Below, piece by piece: positions 24,316-37,180 of a stretch of DNA of 64,000 bases. The notes beneath the pieces were generated by a model. The model saw nothing but the letters and a program-made list of their open reading frames with translations, was not told the origin of the DNA and did no database searches. Every line of letters begins with the position of its first letter. Position 1 is the first letter of the stretch. Both the position numbers and the translations under genes were made by a program. Source of the stretch: Talpa occidentalis (taxonomy: Eukaryota > Chordata > Mammalia > Eulipotyphla > Talpidae); contig NW_023604295.1 in assembly GCF_014898055.3 (NCBI RefSeq), positions 134,446,676-134,510,675 on the forward strand, written 5' to 3'.

Positions 24316-24714
24316 GTGGTGTGACAAGAATGACCGTATCACTGGTGGTTATTGTTTTTGAGCTTACTGGAGGCTTGGAATATATTGTCCCCCTTATGGC
24401 TGCAGTAATGACCAGTAAATGGGTTGGAGATGCCTTTGGTAGAGAAGGCATTTATGAAGCGCACATCCGCTTAAATGGATACCCTTTCTTGGATGCAAAA
24501 GAAGAATTCACTCATACAACCCTGGCTGCTGATGTCATGAGACCTCGAAGGAACGATCCTCCCTTAGCTGTCCTCACACAGGACAATATGACAGTTGATG
24601 ATATAGAAAACATGATTAATGAAACCAGCTACAATGGCTTCCCTGTCATAATGTCAAAGGAATCTCAGAGATTAGTGGGATTTGCCCTCAGAAGAGACCT
24701 GACAATTGCAATAG
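24316..24714 (+). CDS. CLCN3: CLCN3 coding exon, residues 584-717 (end of pore, CBS1)
   Basis: 399 nt: two bases of Gly584, 132 codons and the first base of Glu717. It encodes the last membrane helices ([19 protein letters not shown]) and, after the linker starting near [12 protein letters not shown], the first cytosolic CBS domain ([13 protein letters not shown] to [12 protein letters not shown]). CBS domains dimerise and bind nucleotides in the ClC-3/4/5 group. Donor GTACCC is weak but phase-consistent. Confidence 0.97.
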
Positions 24715-25048
24715 GTACCCTTTCTAAAAAAATAAACACTTGTAAACATCTAAATTTATTGATAAATATTACCTAGGTAGCTAGATAATAAATACAGATT
24801 TCTAGAAGGAAAGGAATAAAACTTAATTGGTTGGATTTATGGGAGCATGATATGTATTTTAATGTCCTTTGGAGTCTTCTTTAGTAAAGGAAATTAATGC
24901 TGCTTTGGTTTGTTTTCTGCTGAATATAGTTTTATTTTCTGATTTGGCATTGTTACCAGAGATTGGAGTCAGATTCTTTCTTATCCCACTCATAAAAGCA
25001 TTATTAACTTGATATTATTTATAATAGCATGTAATAGAAGGACTAAGC

Positions 25049-25330
25049 AAGGGCCTCCCCTGGTGGCTCAGCGGTTGAGCGCTGGGCTGCGAAGCTGCCT
25101 GCAGCCTCTGCAGCGCCGGTTTGATCCCCGGCCGCTGGCGAGGTTCCCACATGGCACACAGACTTCCCCTGCCGCCCGATGCTCCCCTCAGCAGTGTACT
25201 TCGTCAGTCTGGCTATTCTGCTCTCCACTGTGGCTCTGGTGAATTCTCTCAACCTCCTGCGCTTCTGACTGTACCCAGGGCTTGTATAAATAGAATAAAT
25301 CTTAAAACAAACAAACAAACAAAAAAAAAC
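25049..25330 (+). mobile_element. tRNA-derived SINE
   Basis: Forward copy with features of both tail types: CTTCTGACTGTACCC tail but CGTCAGTCTGGC in the body. Target-site duplication AAGGACTAAGC (25038-25048 and 25331-25341). Confidence 0.9.
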
Positions 25331-26523
25331 AAGGACTAAGCCAGTGCCAGGGCATTCAGCTAAACACAACTTTTATTTAATAAAATAGTAGATTTGTATG
25401 CAAGTTTTGAAAATTTCATCTTCCTTAGTCTTTTTCTTGCCAGATTCTTTGGATTTAAATTTATAATATTAACTTGTACTGTCTAAAGTGAAAAAATCAG
25501 TGAGATTTTATTTTTGGTCAATGCCAGGTTGAAAAAGTCAGTCTTATTTTATGCCAATATTCGTGAAAATGTAGTTCAAAGGCATTAACCATACTATATT
25601 ATTTCTTGGAGATAAACTTTTTCTGAGGAAAAAGCAACCAGGTGTTCCTCTGAAATCCATTTTCTCCCTATGTTATAGTCTTAGACTGTTCATGAGGCCC
25701 AAGAAGGCTCTAACTTTTTATATATAATCTGAATCCTTTCCTCCCAGCCCTCAGAGATGATAGTGATATCTTCATTGAGTCATTGCTTTGTTGTGCTTCA
25801 GTTTTTAGTAGTGTATCCTGAATTGAAAATGTCCAGCTTTTGACCTGCCTCGAATGTCATTCCTGTGACCCCATGGTCTCCCTTCCAGCTCATCTCTGTG
25901 GTCACTGCAAAAGGATTGAGAAATATTTCAATTCTTCTGCCATTTGATAGGGGAGGTTAGGCTGTATAAATGAGGATGGGGAATATTTCTCAAACTGGAA
26001 AATTTCCACTTAAAAGAGCTATTAAAGCAAAAGAAAAGAAAAAAAGTCTCGAGAATGACCTGTTCCATTTAGGGTGAGGGTCCAATTTTAGATTAGCTGT
26101 CTCATCATTCCACGTTTTGCTTTAGGGAATAGAATAATACTTGTCCAAGAAGGAAAAATGTGTAGTTAGACTTGGCTGTGCCCAAACTAATAAGCTATTA
26201 CCGTTTGCTAAACCTACAGTCAGAGGAATTCCATTGTTTAGATTCACCGTCTTTTGGTTTTCATAGTAGCCCATCAGTAAAAAGAAAATGATCAGAATTT
26301 TTGGAATTTGCATAGAATTTTAAAGAAATAGGCCAATTTTTAAGAGATAAAGGAGAAAGTGGTAGAGAATTATATTCTCACTGATTCTATAGATTTATTT
26401 AAAAAATTTTTGTTACTGTCTTAAGAAATAGAATATTTGGGTAACAATAATTTTAGGTTAAGGGAATTGGGGTATTTCAGATATGTGAAATATGTCATAA
26501 GGAATGTTAGTTATATGATCACT

Positions 26524-26802
26524 TTTTTTTTTTTTTAGATTTTTTTTTTTTTTTTTAATACAAGTGCTGGGGTACAGGCCAGATGCGCGGGAGGGTGAGA
26601 GGATTCACCAGAGACAGAGCAGGGAACAGAATAGGCAGATTGACTGAAACACACTGCTGAGGGGAGTAGTGGGCAAGACAGGAGAGGTCTGCTTCACCAT
26701 GTGGGATTCTCGCCAGCCAGACAGGATCGAACCCGCGCTGCAGAGGCTGTTCGCAGCCTCTGCAGCGCGGCCCTCAACCACCTGCGCCACCAGGGAGACC
26801 CC
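26524..26802 (-). mobile_element. tRNA-derived SINE
   Basis: Reverse copy, CTGGCC-tail type. Target-site duplication ATATGATCACT (26513-26523 and 26803-26813). Confidence 0.9.
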
Positions 26803-27119
26803 ATATGATCACTCTTTGGACACACTTGGAATATTTATTAACATATTTGTAAAGTTTGTTTTTAAATGGAAAATATGGACCCTGTGCACTAGTATTGCCT
26901 GTGTCTATACTAAATACAATATATAATTTATATTTATATAAAATACTTTATTTAAGGACAAAAAATATATTAGATACTGTATCCTAGGATGGGAAAACTC
27001 AAGATTTTAAGAAAGTTTTCTACAATGTTATTTATAAACTGCATTTTTGTTACTTTTTAAAAATTGTTTTTTAATTTAAGTGTAGATTTATACAGTTGAA
27101 AGTCAAGGTTGTAAGAAAT

Positions 27120-27420
27120 ATGTTACAGTAAGAAACATATCTACCTCGTGACCTCATAGTCACAAGTTCAATTCTATTTAGGCAGCCAACTCCTTGGTTT
27201 CTTATGTAGTTTGTAGATATTATTTTATAGTTATGTAAGTACATCTGTAGATTATTTTTCCTCTTTTAAGCATTATGTTGTCAAGTTATGTTGTTTTTTT
27301 CACTAAACAATGTTTTCTTGAATGTCTTCCCATGTCAGTGTGTAGTTTCCTTCATTCTGTGTTCTTGCAGTTACACAGTATTCCATTTAGCAGATGTGCC
27401 ATGGGATATGTCATGATTTT
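27120..27420 (-). mobile_element. Decayed L1-like fragment
   Basis: TTGAATGTCTTCCCATGTCA and CACAGTATTCCATTTAGC suggest a reverse L1 3' end; low certainty. Confidence 0.35.
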
Positions 27421-30400
27421 TTTTAAATAATTAAAAAAAATTTTAATGAAGTACTAATTTTTTACATCCTTCTTAATTTTTTTTGGCAGCATAGAATTTC
27501 TCCCCTCATGTGTGGTCAGATGAGCTCTGGCACTACAAAAGCATACCCATGGTTTCTTGTGCTTCCCTCCTTTATCACCCCCCCCATTTTCAGCCCTCCC
27601 TACATCATGAATCTTGAAATTACTTCTCCATCCTTGGACATTTAGTTCCAGTCTTTTGATGTTATTAAAGTTGTGGCCTCCTATATTTGATAATATAAAT
27701 TACAGAAGTGAACTTATTTGATCAGAGAAAGCATTTATATTTTCAGATAGCACTATGTAGAGGTGTACTATTTACTCCCACTAGCAGTGAATTCTGTCCC
27801 ATCAATGGTTTACTATGTTAAAGTGTAGTCTTACTTTAGAGACATTTCCTCCGCATTTTAGGTGGGGCAGAATGTTTTATAGATTTATTTAAAGTGAACC
27901 AACCATATTTAATAGTGAGTGTAATCATCTTTCCTATTTTGTACCTTAAAGTATAAAAATATACTTTTCCATTTCTGTTTATTTAATAAGAGCTGTAAGT
28001 TGCACAAGGGACTCTTAAGGTATGAAAACCTGAATATCATCAACATATTGAACACAATCAGAAAGATATGTGGTGCAGTGACAAGTTTCCCTCATTGTGT
28101 TTTTCTCCTGCTCCTTTAAGATCTTTTGTTCATAATAAAGCTTTAGCTTGTATACCTAAGAGAACTAAATTGCTGATGGTTTCCCCTCTCAAAGGAATAT
28201 TATCAATCCTAGATCTTAAAATAGAGTTTACTTAATTATATGGCCAGCATGTAAATGAACCAATCTTTTGTTAATTTATTTGTAGTAAAACTTCATGCCT
28301 GCTCAGGTAGTTGATAACCATTTTATGAATTTAGATACATATTTGCTTTCTAAAATTACTACAGGTGAATAAGTTTTAGATCCCGGAGGAATGTTTTTGG
28401 AATGTATTACTACCAGATTTCATGGAATCAAAATGAAAGATGATAGATAGCCTTACTGCCTTTTCTTTCTTAGTTCCTGTGGGCACAGCCACATTTTGAA
28501 GCTTGTGTCTAGGGCCCTCAATTGAACTCCTCTGGCTCATCAGACCCAGGTTAATTTATCCAAAACAAAACTGAAAGTTCCTATTTGATGTTGTCTTGGA
28601 AAGCCTCATTTCACTTACAGTGTGTGCTAATTTTTCTAAGTATTTTGCATCTGCTATGTAAATGGCCAGTATTTGTCTTTGTTTTTCTCATCTGCTTTAC
28701 TGCACATAATTCCCTCATATTTCTTTCATTTTGCTGTAAAAGACAACATTTTGTCTTCCATATGATTGAGTAATATTCCATTATGTGGAATACCTTTTTA
28801 AATGAATTTTGAGACGTTAAGCCCTTGAGAGTATATTAACAAGATTTTTCTTTAAAAATAATAACAATGCAAAAATCATACCAAAATAAAAAATATAGGG
28901 GAAAAATAAGACATAAATTTGTATAAAGAGAGGTAAAATTCATATTTACTTTGGAAATTTTGTGTTAGATGAGAGCCATTCCCTTTCTCCTGGAAATGTC
29001 TCCTGCATAGACACGCAAAATGTCTGAGTCATATTAGAAAATGAAAACTGTGACATTTTCTGCTTCAAAAACCTTTTTGAATGAATGGCATCAAAACAAT
29101 TTTAAAAGACCAGAAAACCAAAACTTGCAGATGTCCTGGCACTTAGTAAGTGTTGCATAAATCATGCTTGTTAAAATAGTTACTGTATTCATGTAAATTA
29201 AGTGTTATTCTTCAAATGACAGAATGAAGCCAGGGAGGCTGGATGTTCATTAGCCTCGTGCCTAGGACCGCCATTCCAGTAAATCAACTTTTTAAAAACA
29301 ATTGAAAATTTTTTGGTCATTGTTTTGTCATATTAAATATTTATTTAGATAATCTCAGTATATTTCCCTTGATGACATAATGGTTTTTATTTTATGGGCT
29401 ATTTAAGATTGATTGCTATTAGTTTTAACTCAGAATGTCTGTCATGTATGCTATCAGTATGTACACTCCTCCATTCCATTGTCCAACATAAGTCATTAGC
29501 TAGATGCTTCTATGGACTTGAAGCAATTTACTGAGCATTTTTCAAGTCACTTATGTCATATGTTAATGGACTTTCTTCTTTTTCATGTGTTTATCATGCT
29601 TTTAAGGTGGTTAAGTAAGAACTAACCACTAGGATGTGGTTATTGAATGTGTTACAGCACAGTTAAATAAGGCTTTAGTGGTCAGGAGTAAAAAGCATTG
29701 CAATATCTGTTTATGAGCAGTAATATCTGCTTAATTTAACACTGGTATTTATTATTTTGACTTGAATTTTTGTTGCAAAGTAGATGTTCAGTATAAGAAA
29801 TAACTATATTTGTGTATACAGTTTTGAATACACTCAACTCAAAATAGAAACTAAGCTGAATGACTTTTATTTTTATATTCTTTCCATTTCATGGTTTCCT
29901 TCTCCTTCTTGTGGTTGCTCTTCTTCCTCTTCATGAAGTTTTATGTGTCTTTGCCACTTCTTGTCGTAACAAAGTGGGTGTGAAGATAGGCAAGAGGACA
30001 GAAGCACTTGAAACACAGCACAACTGGAGAGAAGGAGAAATTAAAGGATTGTTTATAATTAAAACATAAAAAATCAGTCTGTGTCCATTATGTGCATTAT
30101 TACAGTTTGAACTGTAATGCTCATGACTCTGTAGAAAATTAAACTGTAACATTAGAGAAGAGAAAGATGTAGCGCAGAAGCAGAGTTCACAACCTAGTCA
30201 AAGCTGGGATGAACTTTCTTTAGTCCCACTTCCAGGTTAGGATAAGTGACATTTAGCTCTATTCAGTGGCAAGCAGGCTCCATGCAGTGAAGGATTCCTA
30301 TAATAAACTGTGCGCTCAACAATTTGTACAGGTTTTAAAATTCCTTATTCCACATATGCTTTCTTGTTCCCCTGACTTAGGAAACAACTTCCACCTCAAT

Positions 30401-30654
30401 AAAGAAAATTGTACCATGTTTTAATTATATAAAAAATATTTTATTTAGATGAAAGTGATTTGTAACTGGTAGATTATAATTCTATCAAATAGAAGAAATT
30501 GCTATGGGACTTTTCAACTACTCCTTTTTGGTTAAAATGAGGGAAAATATGAAGGGATGAAAAATCATAAGTATTTTTTCAAATCTCTGAGTAAGCAGGT
30601 TCCCTTAAAACAAAATCTGTCTTTTAAAGCAAATTCTTCTTTATCTCTTTTCAG

Positions 30655-30871
30655 AAAGTGCCAGAAAAAAGCAGGAAGGTATCGTGGGCAGTTCTCGTGT
30701 ATGTTTTGCACAACATACCCCGTCTCTTCCGGCAGAAAGTCCTCGGCCATTGAAACTTCGAAGCATTCTTGACATGAGCCCTTTTACAGTGACAGATCAT
30801 ACCCCAATGGAGATTGTAGTGGATATTTTCCGTAAACTGGGTCTGAGGCAGTGCCTTGTAACTCACAACGG
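30655..30871 (+). CDS. CLCN3: CLCN3 coding exon, residues 717-789 (CBS linker, start of CBS2)
   Basis: 217 nt: completes Glu717, 71 codons, and leaves GG of Gly789. It starts [17 protein letters not shown], runs through the proline-rich linker ([15 protein letters not shown]), and begins CBS2 ([20 protein letters not shown]). The phase-2 end makes the choice of next exon decisive: joining to 37022 gives [13 protein letters not shown], joining to 35249 gives GIVLGIITKKNIL. Confidence 0.97.
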
Positions 30872-33800
30872 GTAAGTTTGGTTAAAGAAATCAGTTCACT
30901 TATATCAGAATTGATGATCCTTTTTAGTGAAATCCATATGCAATGTTAGGGGAGAGTGTAAGTCAGCACTCCAGTGGGAAGTCTCTTTTAGTATGATTGT
31001 AAATTCGGGGTCTGTCACTCAGATTCACACTTAACAAAGTAAAAGAAAAATGTCAACAGTCAGCTCTTTGCCACAACATGAATTGACATTTGTCAAGAGC
31101 ACTTCAGCATTGGCAGGGAGGTGCTAGAACCTCCCTCATGTGTATGCTCAGCATTTTCTTTCTTGGAGGGATAGTACTCATGCTTACTGCACAAACTTGT
31201 TTTGGTTTTTTGGTATTTCACTTGTAGAATATAATAATTCAATAATAGCTTTATATATTTTTGCTTTTTACTTACTGTTTCAACCATTATTTGGTTTATC
31301 ATGTAATAAAGGAAATAATATATAGTTAAGTGAAATTTGTGAAATAGCTAAAAACCTCCTTTGCCAAATGCCTTGTTTCCTTTTTCTTTACCCACAAAAC
31401 TCTTCTATAAACTTCTCATGACAAACACCCATGTGTTTAAAATGTATAAATTAATTTTTCTGTTTTTTTTATATAAGCTGTGTGTTTCTCCAGAATAGGA
31501 ATATCGAAAAGTATTGTTTGGCAATGTCAAAGGGAATGTGGAGACAGTGCATAGTACGCCTAGCATCCTTGGTTGGATTCTATTTCCACTGCTCCCCTCT
31601 CTTCCTGTGCCAGGGGTCTGTTGCCCAATCCACTCTCTTTAGTGCTCTTTATTTCCTTATATTGCTGCTTCCAGTTGAAATGATTAAGAATGTCATTTTA
31701 TCTGAAGGTGGATAACAAAGGCTAGAGACGAGAAGCGGGGATTTTGGATTATGCATGAATTGCATGGTAGCCCTGCAAAGTGTGAAGCAGGTTGAAATGC
31801 TAGACTCTTAGAGAATCACAACAGGTGTTCTGTTTTTTTTTTTTTTTAAGTCTGTGCAAAACATATGGGTGACAGAACACATGACCCTGTAGAGAAAGGA
31901 AGAAGAAGCAAAAGGAAGGAAATTTGTTTATAGCAATTCCTCTTCATGTTTCTCCTTTAACTTTGCCAACACTTCTGGGAAATATCTCTGCAAATGGACT
32001 ATTGCAGCTGAAACAAGTGTAATAATTTACCCAGTCACATGTAGCAAGTCATAGAATCCACTGTCTTTGCAATTTGAAAACTTTGATGTCTTGCTTCTGT
32101 CTACACTGTTGCTGACTGATAGGATATAGTTTATTTCTTTGTGATTTCTTAAACCAATACTATTTTCTTGGACAATATATTAGGCTGTTTTGGGCTAGGA
32201 ATAGAAATATAAAGCCTAGAGCATTGGATCCTTGTTTAGAGTTTTCACTGTGCTAGCCTATTAAAATAACTAGATGTTATGAAATAAATCATTAAAGGAT
32301 AAAGCTCTTGAGGGCAGGGAAATTTTGAAATTGAGAAATATCAGTGATTGGCTAAGAGGTGTATATAGTAAAATAACTTCTGTTTAATTTTTTTAATTAA
32401 GTAAATAATACCAGACTTAACTATTTGAAAACTTAGTAAGTGCTTTAAGTGGAGTGACTTTTCCTAAAGCTTTACTGGTTCTGGGGCCCTTCTGTTATAA
32501 ATAGGTGAATTGGAAACTAGCCTGAGTTGTTACCAACTTTTACTTGCTTTGAGTTGTTTTCTGTGTCTGGCAAGGTTTGACCTTCTGTGTACCAATAAAT
32601 GTCATTCTCTAGTCATGAATAACTGATTACGAAGCTTTGTGGATTAATCGCCATATTTCACTTTGTTGATTAGCTCTCAGGTTTTTGGGACCAGAGATAT
32701 TAGAAAGGGAAATATTTAAAAGAAAATGTAAAAGTGAGTAGCTGAAGTCTTACCTGATGCTGCCTGCTTGTAAAGACAGCTTGGGGAGGGAGTGACTTTT
32801 TTCTTAAGTAATCTGTTTAATTGCCTTGATTATATTTTTCTTGTTTCTCTCCTCCAAGGAAAATAGATCGATATTTTTATAAAGAAAAGAAATCATATGG
32901 GGTGGTGGCTCTTGATACTGTATTTTCATTGAAGTATGTAAGGAAATAAAGTGCCTTATTCTAACTTAAATTTAAATGAAGTCCTATCTTCAGGTTCTTA
33001 GTGGAAAGTATAAAGTACTAGATAAATATTAACATTTTTAGTTTATACTGAACCCTTTAGAGGTGGAATAGAACTCATTGGGGGAAGACACACAACAAAT
33101 CCAGTAACCATAGATGCTTGAAGAAAAGAATAGCGAGATGAGGGGTGTTGCTGTAAATTTTAAAGATGTCAATTAGTTATAGCTTTCCTACATTTTTGTT
33201 AGCCAGGAGAATTTCCGAATCTTTTAGTCTTGGCGAAACTAACAGGATGTTAATTGGCATTGTTCAAAAAAAGTTTTGTGACCATGTAAGTTTTAAGTTT
33301 GCAAAATATTGAATTGAGTACAATTGAGGTTTCTTTGCTGTGGAACTTCTCAGAACTTAGAAAGTGTTGATGTTATTTGAATCTCAGAGGGGTAAAAGGA
33401 AGCATAACTTTCCAAACTTATTTGAACATATATTCCTTTTTCTGATGGAGCCCGAAAAGGGGCAGAAAAACTCTGATGGAGAAAAGGGACCGATGTTTCT
33501 TAGGACATACTTGGGGAAAATGCTGGGTTCTGCATTTTAACTCTTGCATCATTACTTTAGTTCAAATGGAAACAATACGTTATTCTAGATGTGGGTCACA
33601 TTTTGCAGTGATTTTCCTTGCATTTCTTGAAATTAGTAAAAGCCGAGCTGAACGTTACCTTCATTTTTCTCAAATCACTCTTCATTAACTAATGAGTGCA
33701 AGTACCTATGTTTCCTCCTTTTTATTGCTATTGCATTGTGAATATAGAGATTACTTTGTAAATCTCTAAATTTGCTACTTGATCCTTAATAAATTTTCAA

Positions 33801-35248
33801 CTTTTCTCATTGTCCTCCTGTAGCTTTACTAATAGAGATGTTAACCAGGATTAATCATCATATATAGTTAGCTAGAAAAATATGAGTAAGAAATAAAATG
33901 CAGTTATTTTATGTATTTAGTTGCCAAGGTTTTCACATATCCTGACACCAAGCATAAATTCAAGAATATTGATGATTTTTCACAAACCTTAAATGTTTTT
34001 GTCAGATAAGAACATCTATTAAATGACTACTTTATGGAGTACAATTTCTGAGCTATTTTTGAGGGGTAACTTACTTCCATGCTCTGAGAACTTTTCATCT
34101 TTATTCTTAAGGATTCCGTGTTTTTAAAATAAGAAAATATTAGCAGAGAGGCTGTTTCTGCTTCTCCACCCACCCATAGGCATCACTTATGTTTTTGCCA
34201 CATCTGTATAACCAGATTACTTTGAGTAAGTGAAGTCCCCTGGTGACAGTGGCATTCTTCGAGCAGCCAGAATGTTCAAGTGAAGTTTAATAGTTATGTT
34301 GGCTTTAACCAAATCACCAGGGAAATGCCAGTTACCCTGACAAGCATTCTGGATTGATTTCTTTTTCTAGTTTATTTAAAACTTTTTATGGTTTTTTACA
34401 CTCACTGTCTATATTGCCTATTGCCACAGATTGCAGTTGAGTTTATTGACTTTCATTATAAAAACCAGTAACTAGAATGTTATTTTAATAATTTCAAGCA
34501 GTCCAGTTATCTTCAGTGTCATGAGAATTTATGTCCATCATTTTGTTTGAAGTGATAATGATGATTTCACTGAGAAGTAATCATTATTTAGAGATAAAGC
34601 ATAAAGTAAAAGTAACTTTGGTCCCCTATATAAATATACCTTATTATCTTCTTTTAAAAGTTGAAATGCATCACTTCCTGAAAGTTAGGAGGTGTTTCTA
34701 TTGGTCAGCATTATTTTGTGCACGTTACCTTTAATTTTAATTCCAAAGAATGATAAAATCTAAGGGATTTCTTAAGTCTCCTGATAGATAATAAAGGGTA
34801 TGCCATCTTCCACTTTTCTATCACTGAGATGTATCCAAATCATAGGTGCTGCATTGTGAGATTTTAGAAATTAGAAAAATATTTCTCTTTAAGAAAAGAA
34901 CACTGGAAATGAAACTAAATTTCCAAAGGTCTATAGCTATGTATTAAGTTCCTTTTGTATTTTGTATTCATCTTCATTGTGAACTTTTGCAGTTTTCATT
35001 TTTAATTTGAAAAGGAAAACAACCCACCAATGTTTTAAAATAGTATGTCTCTTTTTAAAGTTGGTAGAATTTATTATGCAAATGGATGTGGGGTTTTAAA
35101 TCATTTCTGTTTTTGTTGTTTTAAAGATCATTAAAAGCATTCTTATGTTCATGTTTTTATTTTTTTCTCTCATTCTTTATCATTATGATTGGAACCTCTT
35201 TTAATTTAATTTCTCACACAGTTATTAGCATAACATGATCTGTTTCAG
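30872..35248 (+). other. CLCN3: CLCN3 intron before the cassette exon
   Basis: 4.4 kb with no lineage SINE and no old repeat that I recognise. Either it is unusually repeat-poor or the repeats are too decayed to read by eye. No exon-like ORF seen. Confidence 0.65.
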
Positions 35249-35324
35249 GATTGTCTTGGGGATCATCACAAAGAAGAACATATTAGAACATCTCGAGCAA
35301 CTAAAGCAGCACGTCGAACCTTTG
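35249..35324 (+). CDS. CLCN3: CLCN3 alternative cassette exon (ClC-3B type)
   Basis: 76 nt between a TGTTTCAG acceptor and a GTGATT donor. After GG from the previous exon it encodes GIVLGIITKKNILEHL followed by EQLKQHVEPL, an alternative end to CBS2. Because 76 is not a multiple of 3, including it shifts the last exon to another frame and replaces the 818-residue ending with a longer tail. This matches the known ClC-3B form, reported to reach the Golgi/plasma membrane through a C-terminal PDZ-binding end. The donor is weak (GTGATT), in keeping with regulated use. Confidence 0.93.
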
Positions 35325-37021
35325 GTGATTAGATATATCAGATCTCCTCATTAGACACCTTAGAAGTCAGGAAGCATGAAACTTGTGAACTGTTCAGTTC
35401 TCTCTTGCCCAGATATCTGCTGAACAACAAAAAAAATACTACATGCTGCCAATTACATTTGTATCATAAAATGTCTCTAAGATAAATTTAGATATGTATA
35501 AATTCTATTTATAGAAAGTAAGTAAAATTTAACATCTCTCAAAAAAAATCATTAGTTGCAATATAAGACCTGTAAACATTTTGGTAGTTGAATGAATAAA
35601 TGTTGGCATTCACACAACAGTGTCTATCTTGGTGGATACACTAGTCTCAGGAGACACCAGCTTTACTGGTTATAAATGCCTGCTCCCACCCCAAGCCCTT
35701 TCTATTTCTTATGTTTCCTAATTTTGTGGTAGTCTTGTGGTAAATCTAAACTCAAAGATGATTTTAATCAAGCTTAGCAATGTTAGAATTGCTGACAGTT
35801 GGATGGATTTTTTTTATGGGCACACTAACTATAGCGTAATGTGTATATATATACTTGTGATCATATAGCATTTGTTCTTTTTCTGCTATACCCTGTGTAC
35901 CTTCAAAGTCAAGAATATGTGTCCTGCCATTTCATTAGTGAATTGTACCTAGATTGTATGTGTAGCCCTTTCACATGATGTTTCTAGAATGCTATAAACA
36001 GCTTTTAGTGTCAAATGCATTTCTTTTTAACTGGCTTTATGTCCCAGTGGTTTCATGAATAAAGATAAATTTTGAATTATCTTACCGTATAACCTAAAAT
36101 TGTCTGACTTTAGCAATTAATACCTGAAGTTAATTTGCCCTGCAATTGCCACACTAGATAAAACCTGTCCCAGTTTGCTTAAGTACACAACTAAGTATGT
36201 AATCCTGTTATTTGCTAATATTTCACAAGTGTTTCATGCATCCTTTTTTAAAAAAAACAAACTACTAACAGAATAATAAGTAACTACTCATTCATTCTGC
36301 TTCCTGCTTACCTATAATAATCTTTTAGGACTGCTTTTTTGATTTTTCACTTATCTTTCAATGTCAGCATTAACCACTAAGACTTTCATGAAAGCACCGT
36401 ATCTTAACTTTTTTGGCCAAAATCAAAAAAGAAAACGATGTGTGTAGTAGAAACTTGGGTTGTCTTACAGATTTTTCCTTTGGGTTCTGAAGTTTGGGAT
36501 TGAAGTTTTGTGTTGAGCATTTTAATATGCATCTTACCTCAATTGTATGTGCCTTGCTGAAGATTCTACATACAACTGGGCAATTCTTAAATTATTTTTT
36601 TAAAGCTTATTTTGGTTTAAAAAAGGGAACTATTCAGGGAATTTAGTCATCAGACATCTTACTGCTTTTTTGATGTGATGGGAATGAACTGCTCAGATGG
36701 AATTGGTATCATTTCTTATTCATACATTCATTTTTTGGTTACCTTTTTGTTGGCATACATTAATCAATATAGCTCTACTTCAATGAGGCATGCCCTCAGA
36801 ATCGCAACAGAAAGGATATTGTACCATTAGTGACCATAGTACTTTTTATATCAAAGGATGGTTGCTGGATAATTTAATTATCTTTACCAATAAAATATTT
36901 TTGAAACTAAAAATGAGACTACTTGCTTTGCTCTACTCCTGTCAACAAAAAGAATTTAGTGATAGATCTAGCCTCTTTTTCTTTTCCTTTTTAATAGCAA
37001 TCTTCTGTTTATCCCTTTCAG
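35325..37021 (+). other. CLCN3: CLCN3 intron after the cassette exon; possible alternative 3'UTR
   Basis: If the weak donor at 35325 is not used, the frame runs on for nine codons (VIRYIRSPH) to TAG at 35352-35354. Poly(A) signals AATAAA follow at 35595-35600 and 36058-36063. No SINE interrupts the 1.7 kb. See the finding on a possible alternative terminal exon. Confidence 0.5.
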
Positions 37022-37112
37022 ACGCCTCCTTGGCATTATAACAAAAAAAGATATCCTCCGTCATATGGCCCAGACGGCAAACCAAGACCCCGCTTCAATA
37101 ATGTTCAACTGA
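37022..37112 (+). CDS. CLCN3: CLCN3 last coding exon, ClC-3A frame, residues 789-818
   Basis: In the frame set by skipping the cassette, the first base A completes Gly789 and 29 codons follow ([15 protein letters not shown] to DPASIMFN) before TGA at 37110-37112. This is the standard 818-residue end: final strand and helix of CBS2 and a short tail. The acceptor is CCCTTTCAG. Confidence 0.97.
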
Positions 37113-37180
37113 ATCTCATAGATGAGGAGAGAGAGGAAACAGAAGAGGAAGTTCATTTGTTGAATAGCACAACTCTTTAA
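37022..37180 (+). CDS. CLCN3: CLCN3 last coding exon, ClC-3B frame (PDZ-binding tail)
   Basis: Read in the frame set by the 76-nt cassette exon, this exon encodes 52 residues from [13 protein letters not shown] to [12 protein letters not shown] and stops at TAA 37178-37180. The tail is acidic ([13 protein letters not shown]) and ends STTL, a class-I type PDZ-binding end. The two overlapping frames share 91 bases, so this stretch is under double coding constraint. The human sequence I remember starts APPW; here the first codon is ACG (Thr). Confidence 0.92.

Larger units (their letters stand above)
24715..30654 (+). other. CLCN3: CLCN3 intron (5.9 kb)
   Basis: SINEs at 25049-25330 (+) and 26524-26802 (-); L1-like debris about 27120-27420 and 27660-27850, separated by an unclassified C-rich patch (27430-27660). 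From 27.9 to 30.6 kb I see no clear repeat and no exon. Confidence 0.7.
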
